Shown here: in pieces, positions 1 to 7,686 of the stretch
Numbering within the stretch: position 1 is the first letter of the stretch
Layout: every line of letters begins with the position of its first letter
NCBI GenBank assembly: GCA_964392175.1
Contig: CAYMOJ010000007.1
Location: forward strand, 1 to 64,000
Direction of reading: 5' to 3'
Length of the DNA stretch: 64,000 bases
Source of the DNA: Firm-04 sp964392175
GTDB taxonomy: Bacteria > Bacillota > Clostridia > Oscillospirales > Ruminococcaceae
Notes under the pieces: generated by a model
The model's input: only the letters and a program-made list of their open reading frames with translations
Databases searched by the model: none
What the model was told of the DNA's origin: nothing
Made by a program: the position numbers and the translations under genes

Positions 1-148
1 GAATCTTTCTTGTTTTTTTCTCTTTTTGGGTCTCACATCATTGACATATGGACATGCGGAATTTTTTTCAAACTTTACCGTGATTTTCACAATTGTTCGC
101 CGAAAAAAGCAAGGCGCATGGCATGGCTTTTCACATCACATTGCCAGA

Positions 149-177
149 TTGACTTTTTAGCAGTGTCATGTTATAAT
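149..177 (+). promoter_or_regulatory. Promoter of the zinc-ribbon membrane protein gene
   Basis: A TTGACT -35 box and a TATAAT -10 box are separated by exactly 17 bases. The first good start codon with a ribosome binding site (244) lies about 65 bases downstream of the -10 box. This also argues against the longer upstream reading of that frame, because the extension would begin before the promoter. Confidence 0.7.
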
Positions 178-243
178 GTACCGGAAAGAAACAGGCAAAC
201 GTATGCTTTTGCGATATCAGCCAAGACAGAAAGGAATCATATA

Positions 244-879
244 ATGAGTCAAAAGAATCAAAATCGCAACAGGGCGATTGCGCTGGTGATGATCGCCATA
301 ATGATTCTCGGTGGTGGGGTGACATTGGTGTCGAGCTATTTTGCCACGCGCAGCAAATCGATATCTATATTGATTTTTGCGGCTGTTTGGATCGTTATGC
401 TGTTGGTTGCGATGCTGCGAATCATCCTTGATATGATAAAAAGCAAAAAGGATGCATTGGATGATATGCAGCAGTATTATGAGCATCAGGAGGAAGTGAC
501 ATTCCAAAATGCAAGGTCTGTACCAAAGGCAAAAAAGAAAATGTATATGAAACGAATCGTGATATCGATCTTGATGATGGCGTTGAGCAGCATTGTGGTC
601 GTGCCTGTTTTGATTGCCTCGCGCAGTTTTGCGGTCGTGCTGATTGTTTGTTTATGGCACTATGGGCTGTTGGTGCGTGATATTGTGTTGAATGTGAAAA
701 GAATGAAAAACGCTGAAGATGATCCGGCTGACAATTTGCAGCAAATCGTGCAAGGCGATGTGGAATCTTCTGCCATGCAGTTACAACGGAGCATGGCAGT
801 TTGCCCGTATTGTGGTGGGAAATCCCCTGAAGGCTTTGTAAATTGTTGCCACTGTGGTAGAAAGCTATCAGTGCATTGA
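244..879 (+). CDS. Membrane protein with C-terminal zinc ribbon
   Basis: A 211-residue protein of unknown function. I chose the ATG at 244 because AGAAAGGA lies just upstream and the promoter at 149-177 excludes the longer frame. Residues about 9-29 and 38-60 are hydrophobic, a charged loop rich in Lys, Gln and Glu follows, and two more hydrophobic stretches lie at about 105-145. The last 30 residues hold two CxxC pairs (CPYCGG and CCHCGR), a classic zinc-ribbon tail like those on many small Firmicute membrane proteins. The topology would put the ribbon in the cytoplasm. The gene stands alone between its own promoter and terminator. No specific role can be assigned. Confidence 0.7.
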   Translation: MSQKNQNRNRAIALVMIAIMILGGGVTLVSSYFATRSKSISILIFAAVWIVMLLVAMLRIILDMIKSKKDALDDMQQYYEHQEEVTFQNARSVPKAKKKMYMKRIVISILMMALSSIVVVPVLIASRSFAVVLIVCLWHYGLLVRDIVLNVKRMKNAEDDPADNLQQIVQGDVESSAMQLQRSMAVCPYCGGKSPEGFVNCCHCGRKLSVH

Positions 880-880
880 A

Positions 881-917
881 AAACGGTATCGCCCTTAAAA
901 AGGCGATACCGTTTCAA
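881..917 (+). terminator. Rho-independent terminator
   Basis: Thirteen bases (AAACGGTATCGCC) pair perfectly with GGCGATACCGTTT across an 8-base A/T-rich loop. The hairpin starts two bases after the stop codon of the zinc-ribbon gene. The A-run before and T-run after the stem suit termination in either direction. Confidence 0.8.
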
Positions 918-968
918 CTTATCCGGTGGCTGGGTGGCACATTCGTCTTGCATGGCGTGGCTTCGGAT

Positions 969-1305
969 GCTGAGCAGGTTAACACGAGGAATTTGACGGT
1001 TACATCATACATATGAAGCATATGCTGCGATGAGTGCCGGAATTAGAAGGTCGCTCAATCACGCGAAAAAATAGGGGCGAGCATGAAAGAGTGAAGCAGT
1101 ATTGTTGTAGTAAATACATATTGTAATGCGTATATCGGGGCTGTGTGCTGTGATGGTTTGGATTTGTGTTTGATAGCGTATAAAAGCAATAGAATGAAGA
1201 AACTTGAAAGGGTTGAATGTGCAGAAATATAAAGCGATTATGATGTCAGATAGCGTGCTGCAATCTTTTTGTAACTGTCAAATCCCTCGTGTTAACCTGT
1301 TCAGC
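969..1305. repeat. Inverted-repeat pair enclosing 267 bp of non-coding DNA
   Basis: The 35-base arm at 969-1003 is repeated in inverted orientation at 1271-1305 with three mismatches; both contain GGTTAACACGAGG. The 267 bases between the arms hold no convincing gene, and the whole stretch 918-1351 lacks one. The structure resembles a small non-autonomous element (MITE-like) or a long hairpin. Family assignment is not possible from one copy. No obvious target-site duplication was seen directly outside the arms. Confidence 0.5.
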
Positions 1306-1351
1306 GTATGGTATATTTTGCCACACTCCTTTGTGCAGCTTTGCTATGCCT

Positions 1352-1978
1352 TTAAGTATTGCCGATGATAATCTGCTCGATGACATCAGCAGCGTGTTCG
1401 CAGAGGTCGCAACAGTTTTCAAGGCTGTCAAGTATTTTATGGCTACTGATCAGCGTTGCGGCATCGGTATTGCTGGTGACAAACAGTTCGTGAATGGCGG
1501 CAGTGTAAATTTCGTCTGCATCGGATTCGACGTTGTTGATTTCAATGATGTGAGCGCGCAATTGATCGGGCTTTTTGAAGTTTTTCAGCTCGGAGACCGC
1601 AACGTGCAGCAGTTTGACACAGGTGGTGACCAGCTTTGCGAAGGTGTCAGTGCCTTTGGGTAATGTGCGGATGTGGTACATTGCAAAATCCATGGTGACT
1701 TCGTCCAATGCATCGGTTACATCATCAATGATCTGTACAAGGCGCAGAATATCGTCTTGGTCAATCGGTGTGATGAATTCGGTATAGAGCCGCTTGAGAA
1801 TGTCGTGATGCAGGAGATCTGCGTTGTGTTCGATCTCATGCATTTGCTGATGTACCGTGTCGACTTGGTCAGTATCAAAGTGCTCAATGGAATGCTCCAG
1901 CAATTGGGCTGCTTGCACGCAGAATTCTGCCTGTTCGGTGAGAAGTGCAAAATAGTCGTTTCGTTTTGCTTTTGCCAT
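1352..1978 (-). CDS. DUF47 PhoU-like phosphate transport accessory protein
   Basis: A 208-residue, all-helical protein of the DUF47/PhoU-related family, whose genes commonly pair with PiT-type phosphate transporters. The length matches the family. Conserved acidic and His-rich patches are visible: HEIEHNAD near residue 48, DDVTDALDEV near 85, and E-x-x-AD near 197. These resemble the metal-binding E/D-x-x-x-D motifs of PhoU proteins. It starts 12 bases downstream of the transporter gene with AAAGGAG before its ATG, so the two are almost certainly co-transcribed. The likely role is control or stabilisation of the transporter, as known for such pairs; this is inference from family and context. 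Confidence 0.88.
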   Translation of the reverse strand: MAKAKRNDYFALLTEQAEFCVQAAQLLEHSIEHFDTDQVDTVHQQMHEIEHNADLLHHDILKRLYTEFITPIDQDDILRLVQIIDDVTDALDEVTMDFAMYHIRTLPKGTDTFAKLVTTCVKLLHVAVSELKNFKKPDQLRAHIIEINNVESDADEIYTAAIHELFVTSNTDAATLISSHKILDSLENCCDLCEHAADVIEQIIIGNT

Positions 1979-1990
1979 ATCGAATCTCCT

Positions 1991-3040
1991 TTACGCGAAA
2001 AGAATTAAGAACAGCTTTGCCATGAGAAAACCAAGGATGCCACATCCGGGAAATGTACAGATCCATGTGAAAACGAGATCCTTGACCACTGACCAGTTGA
2101 CATTGCTGATGCGCTTTGCCGCACCGACACCCATGATGGCGGTGGTTTTGGTGTGGGTCGTGCTAACAGGAATGCCTGTGATCGAGGAAATCAGCAGGCA
2201 GAGGGAGGAAGAAAGATCTGCGGCAAATCCCTGATAGGGTTTTAGCTTGACCATATCCATGCCTACGGATTTAATAATGCGATAACCACCGATGGAGGTG
2301 CCAAGGCCCATCACCAGCGAACAGATAACCATCAACCATATGGGAATATCAAAATTTGTGACGTTGGTGTTGCCACTGGAAAGTGCCGCGCCCAGCATGA
2401 AGATCGCCATGAATTTCTGACCATCCTGTGCACCATGCATAAATGCCATTGCTGCGCCACCGGCGATCTGACCACCGGAGAAGAAACGCTCGGTTTTCAG
2501 ACGGTTTTTATCTCGGCAGATCAGCGTAATGAGCTTTGCAACAAGGAATCCCATGGCAAAGCCCAGCGCGGTGGAAAGCACGATGCCCCACAGTACCTTT
2601 CGCCATTCGGCACCATTGATGCCTTCCATGCTGTTTTGAATGGCAATGGCGGCACCGGAAATTCCTGCGATCAGTGCGTGGCTTTCACTGGTGGGAATGC
2701 CAAAATACCACGCAACGGTCGCCCAGATTACAATAGCTGCCATTGCTGCGCACAGCGCGATCAGCGCAGTTTGGGAGTCGTTACCGAAATCCACCATATT
2801 GTAGATAGTGTAAGCAACCTTGCTGTTGATGGCAGTCATGACGAACACACCGAGAAAATTGAAAACGGCTGCCATGATGATCGCCTTGCGCACATCAATG
2901 GCTTTGGTGGAAACACAGGTCGCGATGGCATTTGGTGCATCTGTCCAACCATTGACCAATATCACCCCAAGAATCAACAGCGTGGAAGCAAACAGTATCG
3001 GGTTATGCAGCATTCGGCTTAGAAAATCGAGCAGAGACAT
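1991..3040 (-). CDS. PiT-family inorganic phosphate transporter
   Basis: A 349-residue integral membrane protein of the PiT family, importing phosphate with a cation. The signature GWTDAPNAIATCVSTKAI near the N terminus and the second copy ISTTHTKTTAIMGVGA near the C terminus are the duplicated PiT motifs. About ten hydrophobic segments are present. The ATG at 3040 is preferred over a 47-residue upstream extension because the extension overlaps the promoter region and AAAGGAG lies before 3040 (spacing about 13, slightly long). It forms an operon with the DUF47 gene and is divergent from the AraC-type regulator at 3355. Confidence 0.9.
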   Translation of the reverse strand: MSLLDFLSRMLHNPILFASTLLILGVILVNGWTDAPNAIATCVSTKAIDVRKAIIMAAVFNFLGVFVMTAINSKVAYTIYNMVDFGNDSQTALIALCAAMAAIVIWATVAWYFGIPTSESHALIAGISGAAIAIQNSMEGINGAEWRKVLWGIVLSTALGFAMGFLVAKLITLICRDKNRLKTERFFSGGQIAGGAAMAFMHGAQDGQKFMAIFMLGAALSSGNTNVTNFDIPIWLMVICSLVMGLGTSIGGYRIIKSVGMDMVKLKPYQGFAADLSSSLCLLISSITGIPVSTTHTKTTAIMGVGAAKRISNVNWSVVKDLVFTWICTFPGCGILGFLMAKLFLILFA

Positions 3041-3354
3041 ATTCTGCGCATCGCTCCTTTCCGATTTGGGTTCGTCATCATTATAGCACGAAAGGAGGAA
3101 AAAAGCTGTAAAAAGCAGGTAAAGAATTGTTAAAGACGCGTAAACTTTGTGAAGCAGAGGGTGGACAGGCATATGTAACAACAGAGGATATTGTGAAATT
3201 GCACAAAAAGAAACGGCAATATTCTACTAAAAGACACTTGAAACTTCTGGAAAAATCGTGTATAATAAGTTTACAGCGAAAATCGCCCTGTTTCGGCATT
3301 GGTGATTTTGACAAGATACTTTGTACATCGTTTCATGAATCAAAGGAGGACGGT
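3041..3354. promoter_or_regulatory. Divergent promoter region (PiT / AraC regulator)
   Basis: This 314-base gap holds promoters for both directions. For the plus-strand regulator, TTGAAA (3238-3243) and TATAAT (3261-3266) are 17 bases apart. For the phosphate operon, a TATAAT -10 lies on the minus strand at 3080-3085, without a good -35 box at normal spacing. No gene was seen. No pho-box-like repeat was recognised. Confidence 0.6.
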
Positions 3355-4218
3355 ATGTCCCAGACAGCAACAGATTCGCATAGCAATCTATTGGATGATC
3401 GCGTTATGAAAACCCCCAGTGCGGTAGCGCGGCGCACTTTTTTCTATTTACAGGAATGCGGACATCTGCGCGCAGGGAGCAATCATCATACCAGCCGCCA
3501 GAACCTGCAATCGTTTTTGTTTGCCATTGTCATAGACGGTAGGGGAACACTGGTGTACAATGGTCAGAGTATGCAGCTTCAGGCGGGGGATTGCTTCTTT
3601 ATTGATTGCCGTGCACCGCATTTGTATCATTCTGATCCCAATGAGCCGTGGGAGCTGATGTGGGTGCATTTTAACGGCTGTACTACCGAGGAGTATTACA
3701 AGCTGTTTACAATGCAGATGCCCCCCGTGTTCCATCCCGTCAGTCAGGCAAAGCTGGTTGCCAATGTGCAGGAGCTGCTGCGCCTGAATGCCGAAACCTT
3801 TGCAGACACGGAAATCCTTACATCGGGATTGCTTGCCAATTTGCTGACCATGCTGTTGACGATCAATAGCATCAGCGATGAAGATGATACCGCGTTGCAG
3901 GCGAAACTGAAAACTATCCTGGCTTTTGTTGATGCCAATTTTACCAGCGATATTAGTCTGGATGATCTTTCTCATCGATTTTATATCAGCAAGTATTACC
4001 TCACTCGTGAGTTCAAACGCGCGTACGGCGAAACGATCTTCCAACATATCATTGGGCTGCGTATCAACTACGCCAAGCGGTTGTTGCGCTTTACGGATAA
4101 GTCTGTGGAAGAAATTTCCTCAATGTGTGGCTTTAACGATCAGAGCTATTTTTCCAAGCAGTTTAAAAAAGCGGAGAGTGTCACCTGTCTGGCATTCCGT
4201 CGCCGTTGGCGCGATTGA
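3355..4218 (+). CDS. AraC-family transcriptional regulator with cupin sensor domain
   Basis: A 287-residue regulator. Residues about 30-130 form a cupin-like sugar-sensing domain (GRGTLVYNG, LQAGDCFFIDCRAPHLY). Residues about 185-285 form the double helix-turn-helix AraC domain, with the second HTH signature EISSMCGFNDQSYFSKQFKK. The ATG at 3355 is chosen because AAAGGAGGACGGT precedes it; the open frame extends upstream without another plausible start. The target is unknown. Cupin-AraC proteins in such bacteria usually control sugar genes, and the ABC importer at 6 kb is a candidate. The 3' end abuts the dpaA relic at 4227. Confidence 0.88.
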   Translation: MSQTATDSHSNLLDDRVMKTPSAVARRTFFYLQECGHLRAGSNHHTSRQNLQSFLFAIVIDGRGTLVYNGQSMQLQAGDCFFIDCRAPHLYHSDPNEPWELMWVHFNGCTTEEYYKLFTMQMPPVFHPVSQAKLVANVQELLRLNAETFADTEILTSGLLANLLTMLLTINSISDEDDTALQAKLKTILAFVDANFTSDISLDDLSHRFYISKYYLTREFKRAYGETIFQHIIGLRINYAKRLLRFTDKSVEEISSMCGFNDQSYFSKQFKKAESVTCLAFRRRWRD

Positions 4219-4226
4219 TACCGTAA

Positions 4227-4472
4227 CAAGTTGCGGTTTCCGCTAGGCACATTGGGCGGAGCGAAGTGAACGGTTGCCATGGCGTTGATTTTTCACGACT
4301 GGAGGCGGTTTTGCCCTCTGCGGAATTGGTAATGAATACCGTTCCATGCCATGTTTTAGGGGAGCAGCAGTTGGCAATGTTGCCCAAAGATACTCCCGTG
4401 CTGGATCTGGCTTCAAAGCCGGGCGGGGATGATGTCGCAGCCGTATATGCGGCTGCCGTACTTCGTGCAATC
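4227..4472 (+). pseudogene. dpaA: Relic of dipicolinate synthase subunit A, middle part
   Basis: The frame from 4227 encodes a peptide matching the middle of DpaA (SpoVFA). It runs from a V-x-V-x-AR strand of the Rossmann domain, through LPSAELVMNTVP and VLGEQQL, to VLDLASKPGG, a hallmark of the family. The N-terminal third is missing: the frame is stopped by TAA at 4224 and the AraC gene ends at 4218. After KPGG the match weakens (DDVA...AAAVLRAI) and ends near 4472. The C-terminal part of the same protein is found at 10441-10593, next to dpaB. The open frame runs on into the ComEA-like gene, so a GTG-started chimera (from 4266) is formally possible but unlikely. Confidence 0.7.
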
Positions 4473-4499
4473 AATATCGTGTATAAAGGGTGTGAGCAT

Positions 4500-5183
4500 A
4501 TGGGCCAACGCGGAAAAATAACAGCGCAGTTGGGCACAAAGCTTGCATTCTTTCTTTTGATCGCTGCAATGTTACTTTATGCCGCTGTGCATTATGAACA
4601 TCCTGCCGAACCGGAAGTGTGCGAAAACCATATCGTAATGGAATCAATGGAATCAACGCAGGTTTGTTTTACCGAAGATGAAATGCCGGAAACAACAACA
4701 TCGCTTACTATGGCACGATGTTGTGATCTGAATGCCGCAACAGCGGAGGATCTGATGCGTGTGAAAGGCATCGGGAGCGCACTGGCAGAAAAGATCGTGG
4801 CGGCGCGTATACAATGCGGAGGGTTCAAGCGGCGCAGCGATCTGCTTGTCGTCAGCGGGATTGGTGAAACGCTGGTGGAGCGGATCATGACAGAGTTTTA
4901 CATTGTGGATGAATTGCCCGCTACTGTGACAACTACAACAAAAACACCTGCCGTAACGGAAGTGAGAACCACCGTTACAGCAGGCAGATATGACCTGAAT
5001 CTTGTGACAAAAGAAGAATTGATGCAGATACCCGATATGACCGAAGCAATCGCCGATGGAATTCTGGAGCTGCGAACCGTCATACAATATTATACGCATC
5101 TGTACGAACTGCTATATGTAGACGGCATCAGCGGCACATATCTGCTTGATGTGCTGGAGCATCACCTCTACGTTGCACCATGA
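4500..5183 (+). CDS. ComEA-like helix-hairpin-helix protein, membrane anchored
   Basis: A 227-residue protein with one N-terminal membrane anchor (about residues 13-30) and an outside domain. Residues 76-130 are a typical ComEA helix-hairpin-helix pair: DLNAATAEDLMRVKGIG, FKRRSDLL, VSGIGETLVERI. A Thr-rich linker (141-160) leads to a second, degenerate copy at 165-225 (DLNLVTKEELMQIPDM). ComEA binds DNA during uptake in competent Firmicutes. This protein has the family architecture plus an extra repeat, so DNA binding at the cell surface is likely, but competence is not shown. The ATG at 4500 follows AAAGGGTGTG. It lies at the left end of the DNA that separates the two dpaA fragments. Confidence 0.75.
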   Translation: MGQRGKITAQLGTKLAFFLLIAAMLLYAAVHYEHPAEPEVCENHIVMESMESTQVCFTEDEMPETTTSLTMARCCDLNAATAEDLMRVKGIGSALAEKIVAARIQCGGFKRRSDLLVVSGIGETLVERIMTEFYIVDELPATVTTTTKTPAVTEVRTTVTAGRYDLNLVTKEELMQIPDMTEAIADGILELRTVIQYYTHLYELLYVDGISGTYLLDVLEHHLYVAP

Positions 5184-5207
5184 TCCACGAAAGCGATAAC
5201 AAATTGC

Positions 5208-5531
5208 TTAGTTCATGCGTGATTCAGCGGCAGGGTAGAATTGTTCGCCCTCAATGCGACCGTATTCCCATGCGTGTGCTTTGCTTTTGCGCACGGCTGC
5301 GCCACCTACGGGCAGATCGCATAATAGCGCGAGGGTCGGATCATGTTGACATAATTCGCCGATGCTGATGACCAGTGCGTCCTCATCGGTGTGAGGGCAG
5401 TCGCAGAGGAATTCCCATGCGTTGTCATCAAAATGATGGCAGACGGTGGTCACCGGTGCGCCTTCCTCCAATACATGGATGCAGGTGAATACCAGCATAT
5501 CGGGACGTGCGTGGAAGGGATAATGTGCCAT
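5208..5531 (-). CDS. Small conserved protein of unknown function
   Basis: A 107-residue soluble protein. The ATG at 5531 follows GAAAGGAG with spacing 7; a TTG two codons upstream is less likely. The pattern TCIHVLEEGAPVTTVCHH, then WEFLCDC, then ISIGELCQHDPTL and LCDLPVGGAAVR, resembles a family of small cytosolic bacterial proteins of unknown function in which a ligand-like Trp-Phe-Leu-Cys strand is followed by D-P-x-L and a D-x-P-x-G turn. That resemblance is from memory and no name is claimed. It is convergent with the ComEA-like gene and has its own promoter at 5564-5592. Confidence 0.65.
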   Translation of the reverse strand: MAHYPFHARPDMLVFTCIHVLEEGAPVTTVCHHFDDNAWEFLCDCPHTDEDALVISIGELCQHDPTLALLCDLPVGGAAVRKSKAHAWEYGRIEGEQFYPAAESRMN

Positions 5532-5563
5532 ATGCAAACTCCTTTCTCGTCAATATATGATAT

Positions 5564-5592
5564 ATCATACCTGAAAATTGCATAAAATGCAA
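5564..5592 (-). promoter_or_regulatory. Promoter of the small conserved protein gene
   Basis: On the minus strand TTGCAT and TATGAT are separated by exactly 17 bases, about 33 bases before the ATG at 5531. The stretch 5593-5771 holds no gene. It contains GTTAC-N6-GTAAC at 5633-5648, a possible operator of unknown owner. Confidence 0.6.
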
Positions 5593-5771
5593 GAAAAAGC
5601 CATGCTTTGCGATTGATCCCACTTGAGATTTTGTTACCATTTTGTAACCTTTATAGGAAAAAAGGCAACAAAATCCGCTTTTGAATTGTGCGAAACATCG
5701 ATTATGAGTGAGACGGCGTTGAATAACATTGTACATAACTCACAAATATGGTGACAATCTGATTTTTCAGA

Positions 5772-5800
5772 TTGACATTTGAGGGCAATTCGTGTATATT
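5772..5800 (+). promoter_or_regulatory. Strong promoter of the sugar ABC operon
   Basis: TTGACA and TATATT are separated by exactly 17 bases. Transcription would start near 5807, leaving a 5' leader of about 220 bases before the binding-protein gene. Confidence 0.75.
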
Positions 5801-5806
5801 TGTAGT

Positions 5807-6026
5807 ATGAAAACATGGCGGTAAGCGTCTGCTGTTGGGAGCCTGACACCTGACCGTGGCTCAGGATCGCCTGTTTTGATAACCGACCGACACGAAAGAA
5901 ACGAGCCGATCGGTGCTGCGGAACACGCAGCGAAATACACTGCCGTATTCATTTACTGAGACGGCAACATTTCAACGCTGCGATACGCAGCAATATGCTC
6001 GCAGCAAAATTAAGGAGGAAACTACT
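5807..6026 (+). promoter_or_regulatory. Structured 220-nt leader of the sugar ABC operon
   Basis: The leader contains several short perfect hairpins built on the same sequence: GCTGCG-GAACA-CGCAGC near 5913-5930 and GCTGCG-ATA-CGCAGC near 5978-5992, followed by another CGCAGC. A third hairpin pairs CCGT with ACGG around 5942-5965. No known riboswitch class was recognised and no terminator with a U-run was seen. It may set mRNA stability or bind a regulator. The AAGGAGG ribosome binding site lies at the 3' end. Confidence 0.4.
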
Positions 6027-7526
6027 ATGAACAAGCTCAAGAAGACCCTGGCACTGGTTGCTACTCTGGCAATCGCTTCTACTGCTTTCGTTGCATGTGA
6101 TGACGACAGCAGCTCTACCGCTGACAGCAGCTCTACCGCTGACAGCAGCTCTACCGTTGACGACAGCTCTAAGGCTGACGACAGCTCTGATCCTGAGGCA
6201 GAGGCAGTGAACAAGTTCACTGATGATGACAAGACCCTGACCATCCTCTGCTGGACTGCTGATGATATCAGCAAGATGATCGAGAACTTCTGCGATGACG
6301 GCACCTATGATGCTGCAACCGTTAGCGGCAAGCATGGCGATGTTACCGTTAAGTATGTCAATGTTGGTTCTAAGGGCCAGGAAGCTCGTGAGCAGTATGC
6401 TACCTACTTCCAGGGCGGCGAGGATGTTGACCTCTTCGTTCTCGAGGCTGACTGGATTATGGACTACATCAACAAGGATGACTACACCGCTCCTATCACC
6501 GACCTTGGTTTCAAGACCAGCGATTTCAGCGGCAACTACGCTTACACCGTTGCAGTTGGCACTAACAATGCCGGCGTTCTGAAGGCTGCTTCTTGGCAGG
6601 CTACCCCCGGTGCTTATGTTTACAGAACTGATCTGGCTGAGCAGTACTTGGGCGTTAAGTCCGCTTCTGAAATGCAGGAGAAGGTAAAGGATTGGGATAC
6701 CCTGATCGCAACCGCTAAGACCGTGAAGGAAGCTTCCGACGGCAAGTGCGCAGTGGTTGATACGCTGGGCGGTCTGTGGCAGGTTTATTCCTACAACAGA
6801 ACACAGGCTTGGGTTGATTCTGACAACAAGCTGGTTGTTGATGATTACTGCAAGGAGTATGCAGATATCGCTAAGACTCTCTGGGATGAGGGCTATGTAA
6901 CCAAGGAGACTCAGTGGTCTGATGGTTGGAACACCATCGGTGGCGACGGCAAGACCCTGGGCTACTTCTTCTGCACCTGGTGCCTCGGTAAGGGCGGTCA
7001 GCTGGAGACTGTTGAAGGCGGTATGGATGACAATGATACCCCTGACGACACCACTGATGATGTGCCTGCAAATGAGGCTCTGTACGGCAAGTACGACATC
7101 TGCGCCGGTCCTTCCTTCTGGGCATGGGGCGGTTCTTGGCTGGCAGTATCTCCTAAGTGCAACACCGGTTCTGCAGCTCACGATTTCGTGAACTACTTCA
7201 CCATTGATGAGACCTCCATGGAAGAGTATGCACTGTTCAAGGGCGAGTTCGTGAACAATCCTACCGTTATGAAGAAGATTGTTGATGACGGTTCCAACAA
7301 GAACGATCTGCTGGGTGGCAACGATCAGTTCGCAGTTCTGTACGATTCTGCTGCTAAGATCGACATGGACGGCAAGATCACCGCTTACGATGCACAGATC
7401 AAGGACGCTTTCAACAATGCGATTACGCAGTATGTTAAGGGCGAAAAGGGTTACGGCACCTACGATGAGATGATCAATCGGTTCAAGATGAAGGCTGCTG
7501 AGATCGAGGGCGTCGTTGTCGAGTAA
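6027..7526 (+). CDS. Sugar ABC transporter substrate-binding lipoprotein
   Basis: A 499-residue extracellular solute-binding protein of the carbohydrate type (CUT1-like). A signal peptide ends at the lipobox AFVAC with Cys24 as the lipidated residue. Residues about 25-60 are an acidic Ser/Asp linker made by an 18-base tandem repeat, which would hold the binding domain away from the membrane. The mature domain is rich in Trp (QVYSYNRTQAW, FWAWGGSW), as in oligosaccharide binders. TAAGGAGGAAACTACT fixes the ATG at 6027. Two permease genes follow but no ATPase, so a shared ATPase of the MsiK type is expected elsewhere. The neighbouring cellulase and cellobiose phosphorylase genes suggest cello- or manno-oligosaccharides, by inference. 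Codon use (AAG, GCT, CTG) is strongly biased, suggesting high expression. Confidence 0.88.
   Translation: MNKLKKTLALVATLAIASTAFVACDDDSSSTADSSSTADSSSTVDDSSKADDSSDPEAEAVNKFTDDDKTLTILCWTADDISKMIENFCDDGTYDAATVSGKHGDVTVKYVNVGSKGQEAREQYATYFQGGEDVDLFVLEADWIMDYINKDDYTAPITDLGFKTSDFSGNYAYTVAVGTNNAGVLKAASWQATPGAYVYRTDLAEQYLGVKSASEMQEKVKDWDTLIATAKTVKEASDGKCAVVDTLGGLWQVYSYNRTQAWVDSDNKLVVDDYCKEYADIAKTLWDEGYVTKETQWSDGWNTIGGDGKTLGYFFCTWCLGKGGQLETVEGGMDDNDTPDDTTDDVPANEALYGKYDICAGPSFWAWGGSWLAVSPKCNTGSAAHDFVNYFTIDETSMEEYALFKGEFVNNPTVMKKIVDDGSNKNDLLGGNDQFAVLYDSAAKIDMDGKITAYDAQIKDAFNNAITQYVKGEKGYGTYDEMINRFKMKAAEIEGVVVE
6105..6194 (+). repeat. 18-bp tandem repeat encoding the lipoprotein linker
   Basis: Five in-frame 18-base units. 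The first three are nearly identical (GACAGCAGCTCTACCGCT) and the last two diverged (GACGACAGCTCT...). They encode DSSSTA/DDSSKA-type units. Such exact repeats can change copy number by slippage without breaking the frame, so linker length may vary between strains. Confidence 0.85.
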
Positions 7527-7604
7527 TCCTTGCACGGAATTTCCATGCTCAGACTGTTCAACAAATACAATTGAATAATGCCTGAATAGCATAACCGAAT
7601 ATGT

Positions 7605-7630
7605 GCCTATAGGGCGAAAGCCCTATAGGC
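7605..7630 (+). promoter_or_regulatory. Intercistronic hairpin between binding protein and permease genes
   Basis: GCCTATAGGGC and GCCCTATAGGC form an 11-bp perfect stem with a GAAA tetraloop, followed only by GTATATTTTA. It sits in the 160-base gap after the binding-protein gene. This is a common arrangement for partial termination or 3' protection, making more binding protein than permease. The role is inferred from position. Confidence 0.7.
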
Positions 7631-7686
7631 GTATATTTTATATGAGCACTGTACTTGCTAATTTTCTTTCCGAAAGGGTGTGCTGA

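Noticed and set aside
4201..4218. The end of the AraC gene (AFRRRWRD) as part of the dpaA relic's GxGRxGR nucleotide-binding loop.
   Set aside because: The same residues fit the normal C terminus of AraC proteins, so there is no need to assume dpaA origin.
4266..5183. A 305-residue chimera that would start at GTG 4266 in the dpaA relic and continue into the ComEA-like protein.
   Set aside because: The ATG at 4500 has its own ribosome site and begins directly with the membrane anchor; the upstream part is dpaA remnant.
5949..7592. A long open frame on the minus strand across the sugar-binding protein gene (547 residues).
   Set aside because: It is the antisense shadow of a strongly biased coding gene; no ribosome site or family motif, and the composition matches the complement of the lipoprotein.
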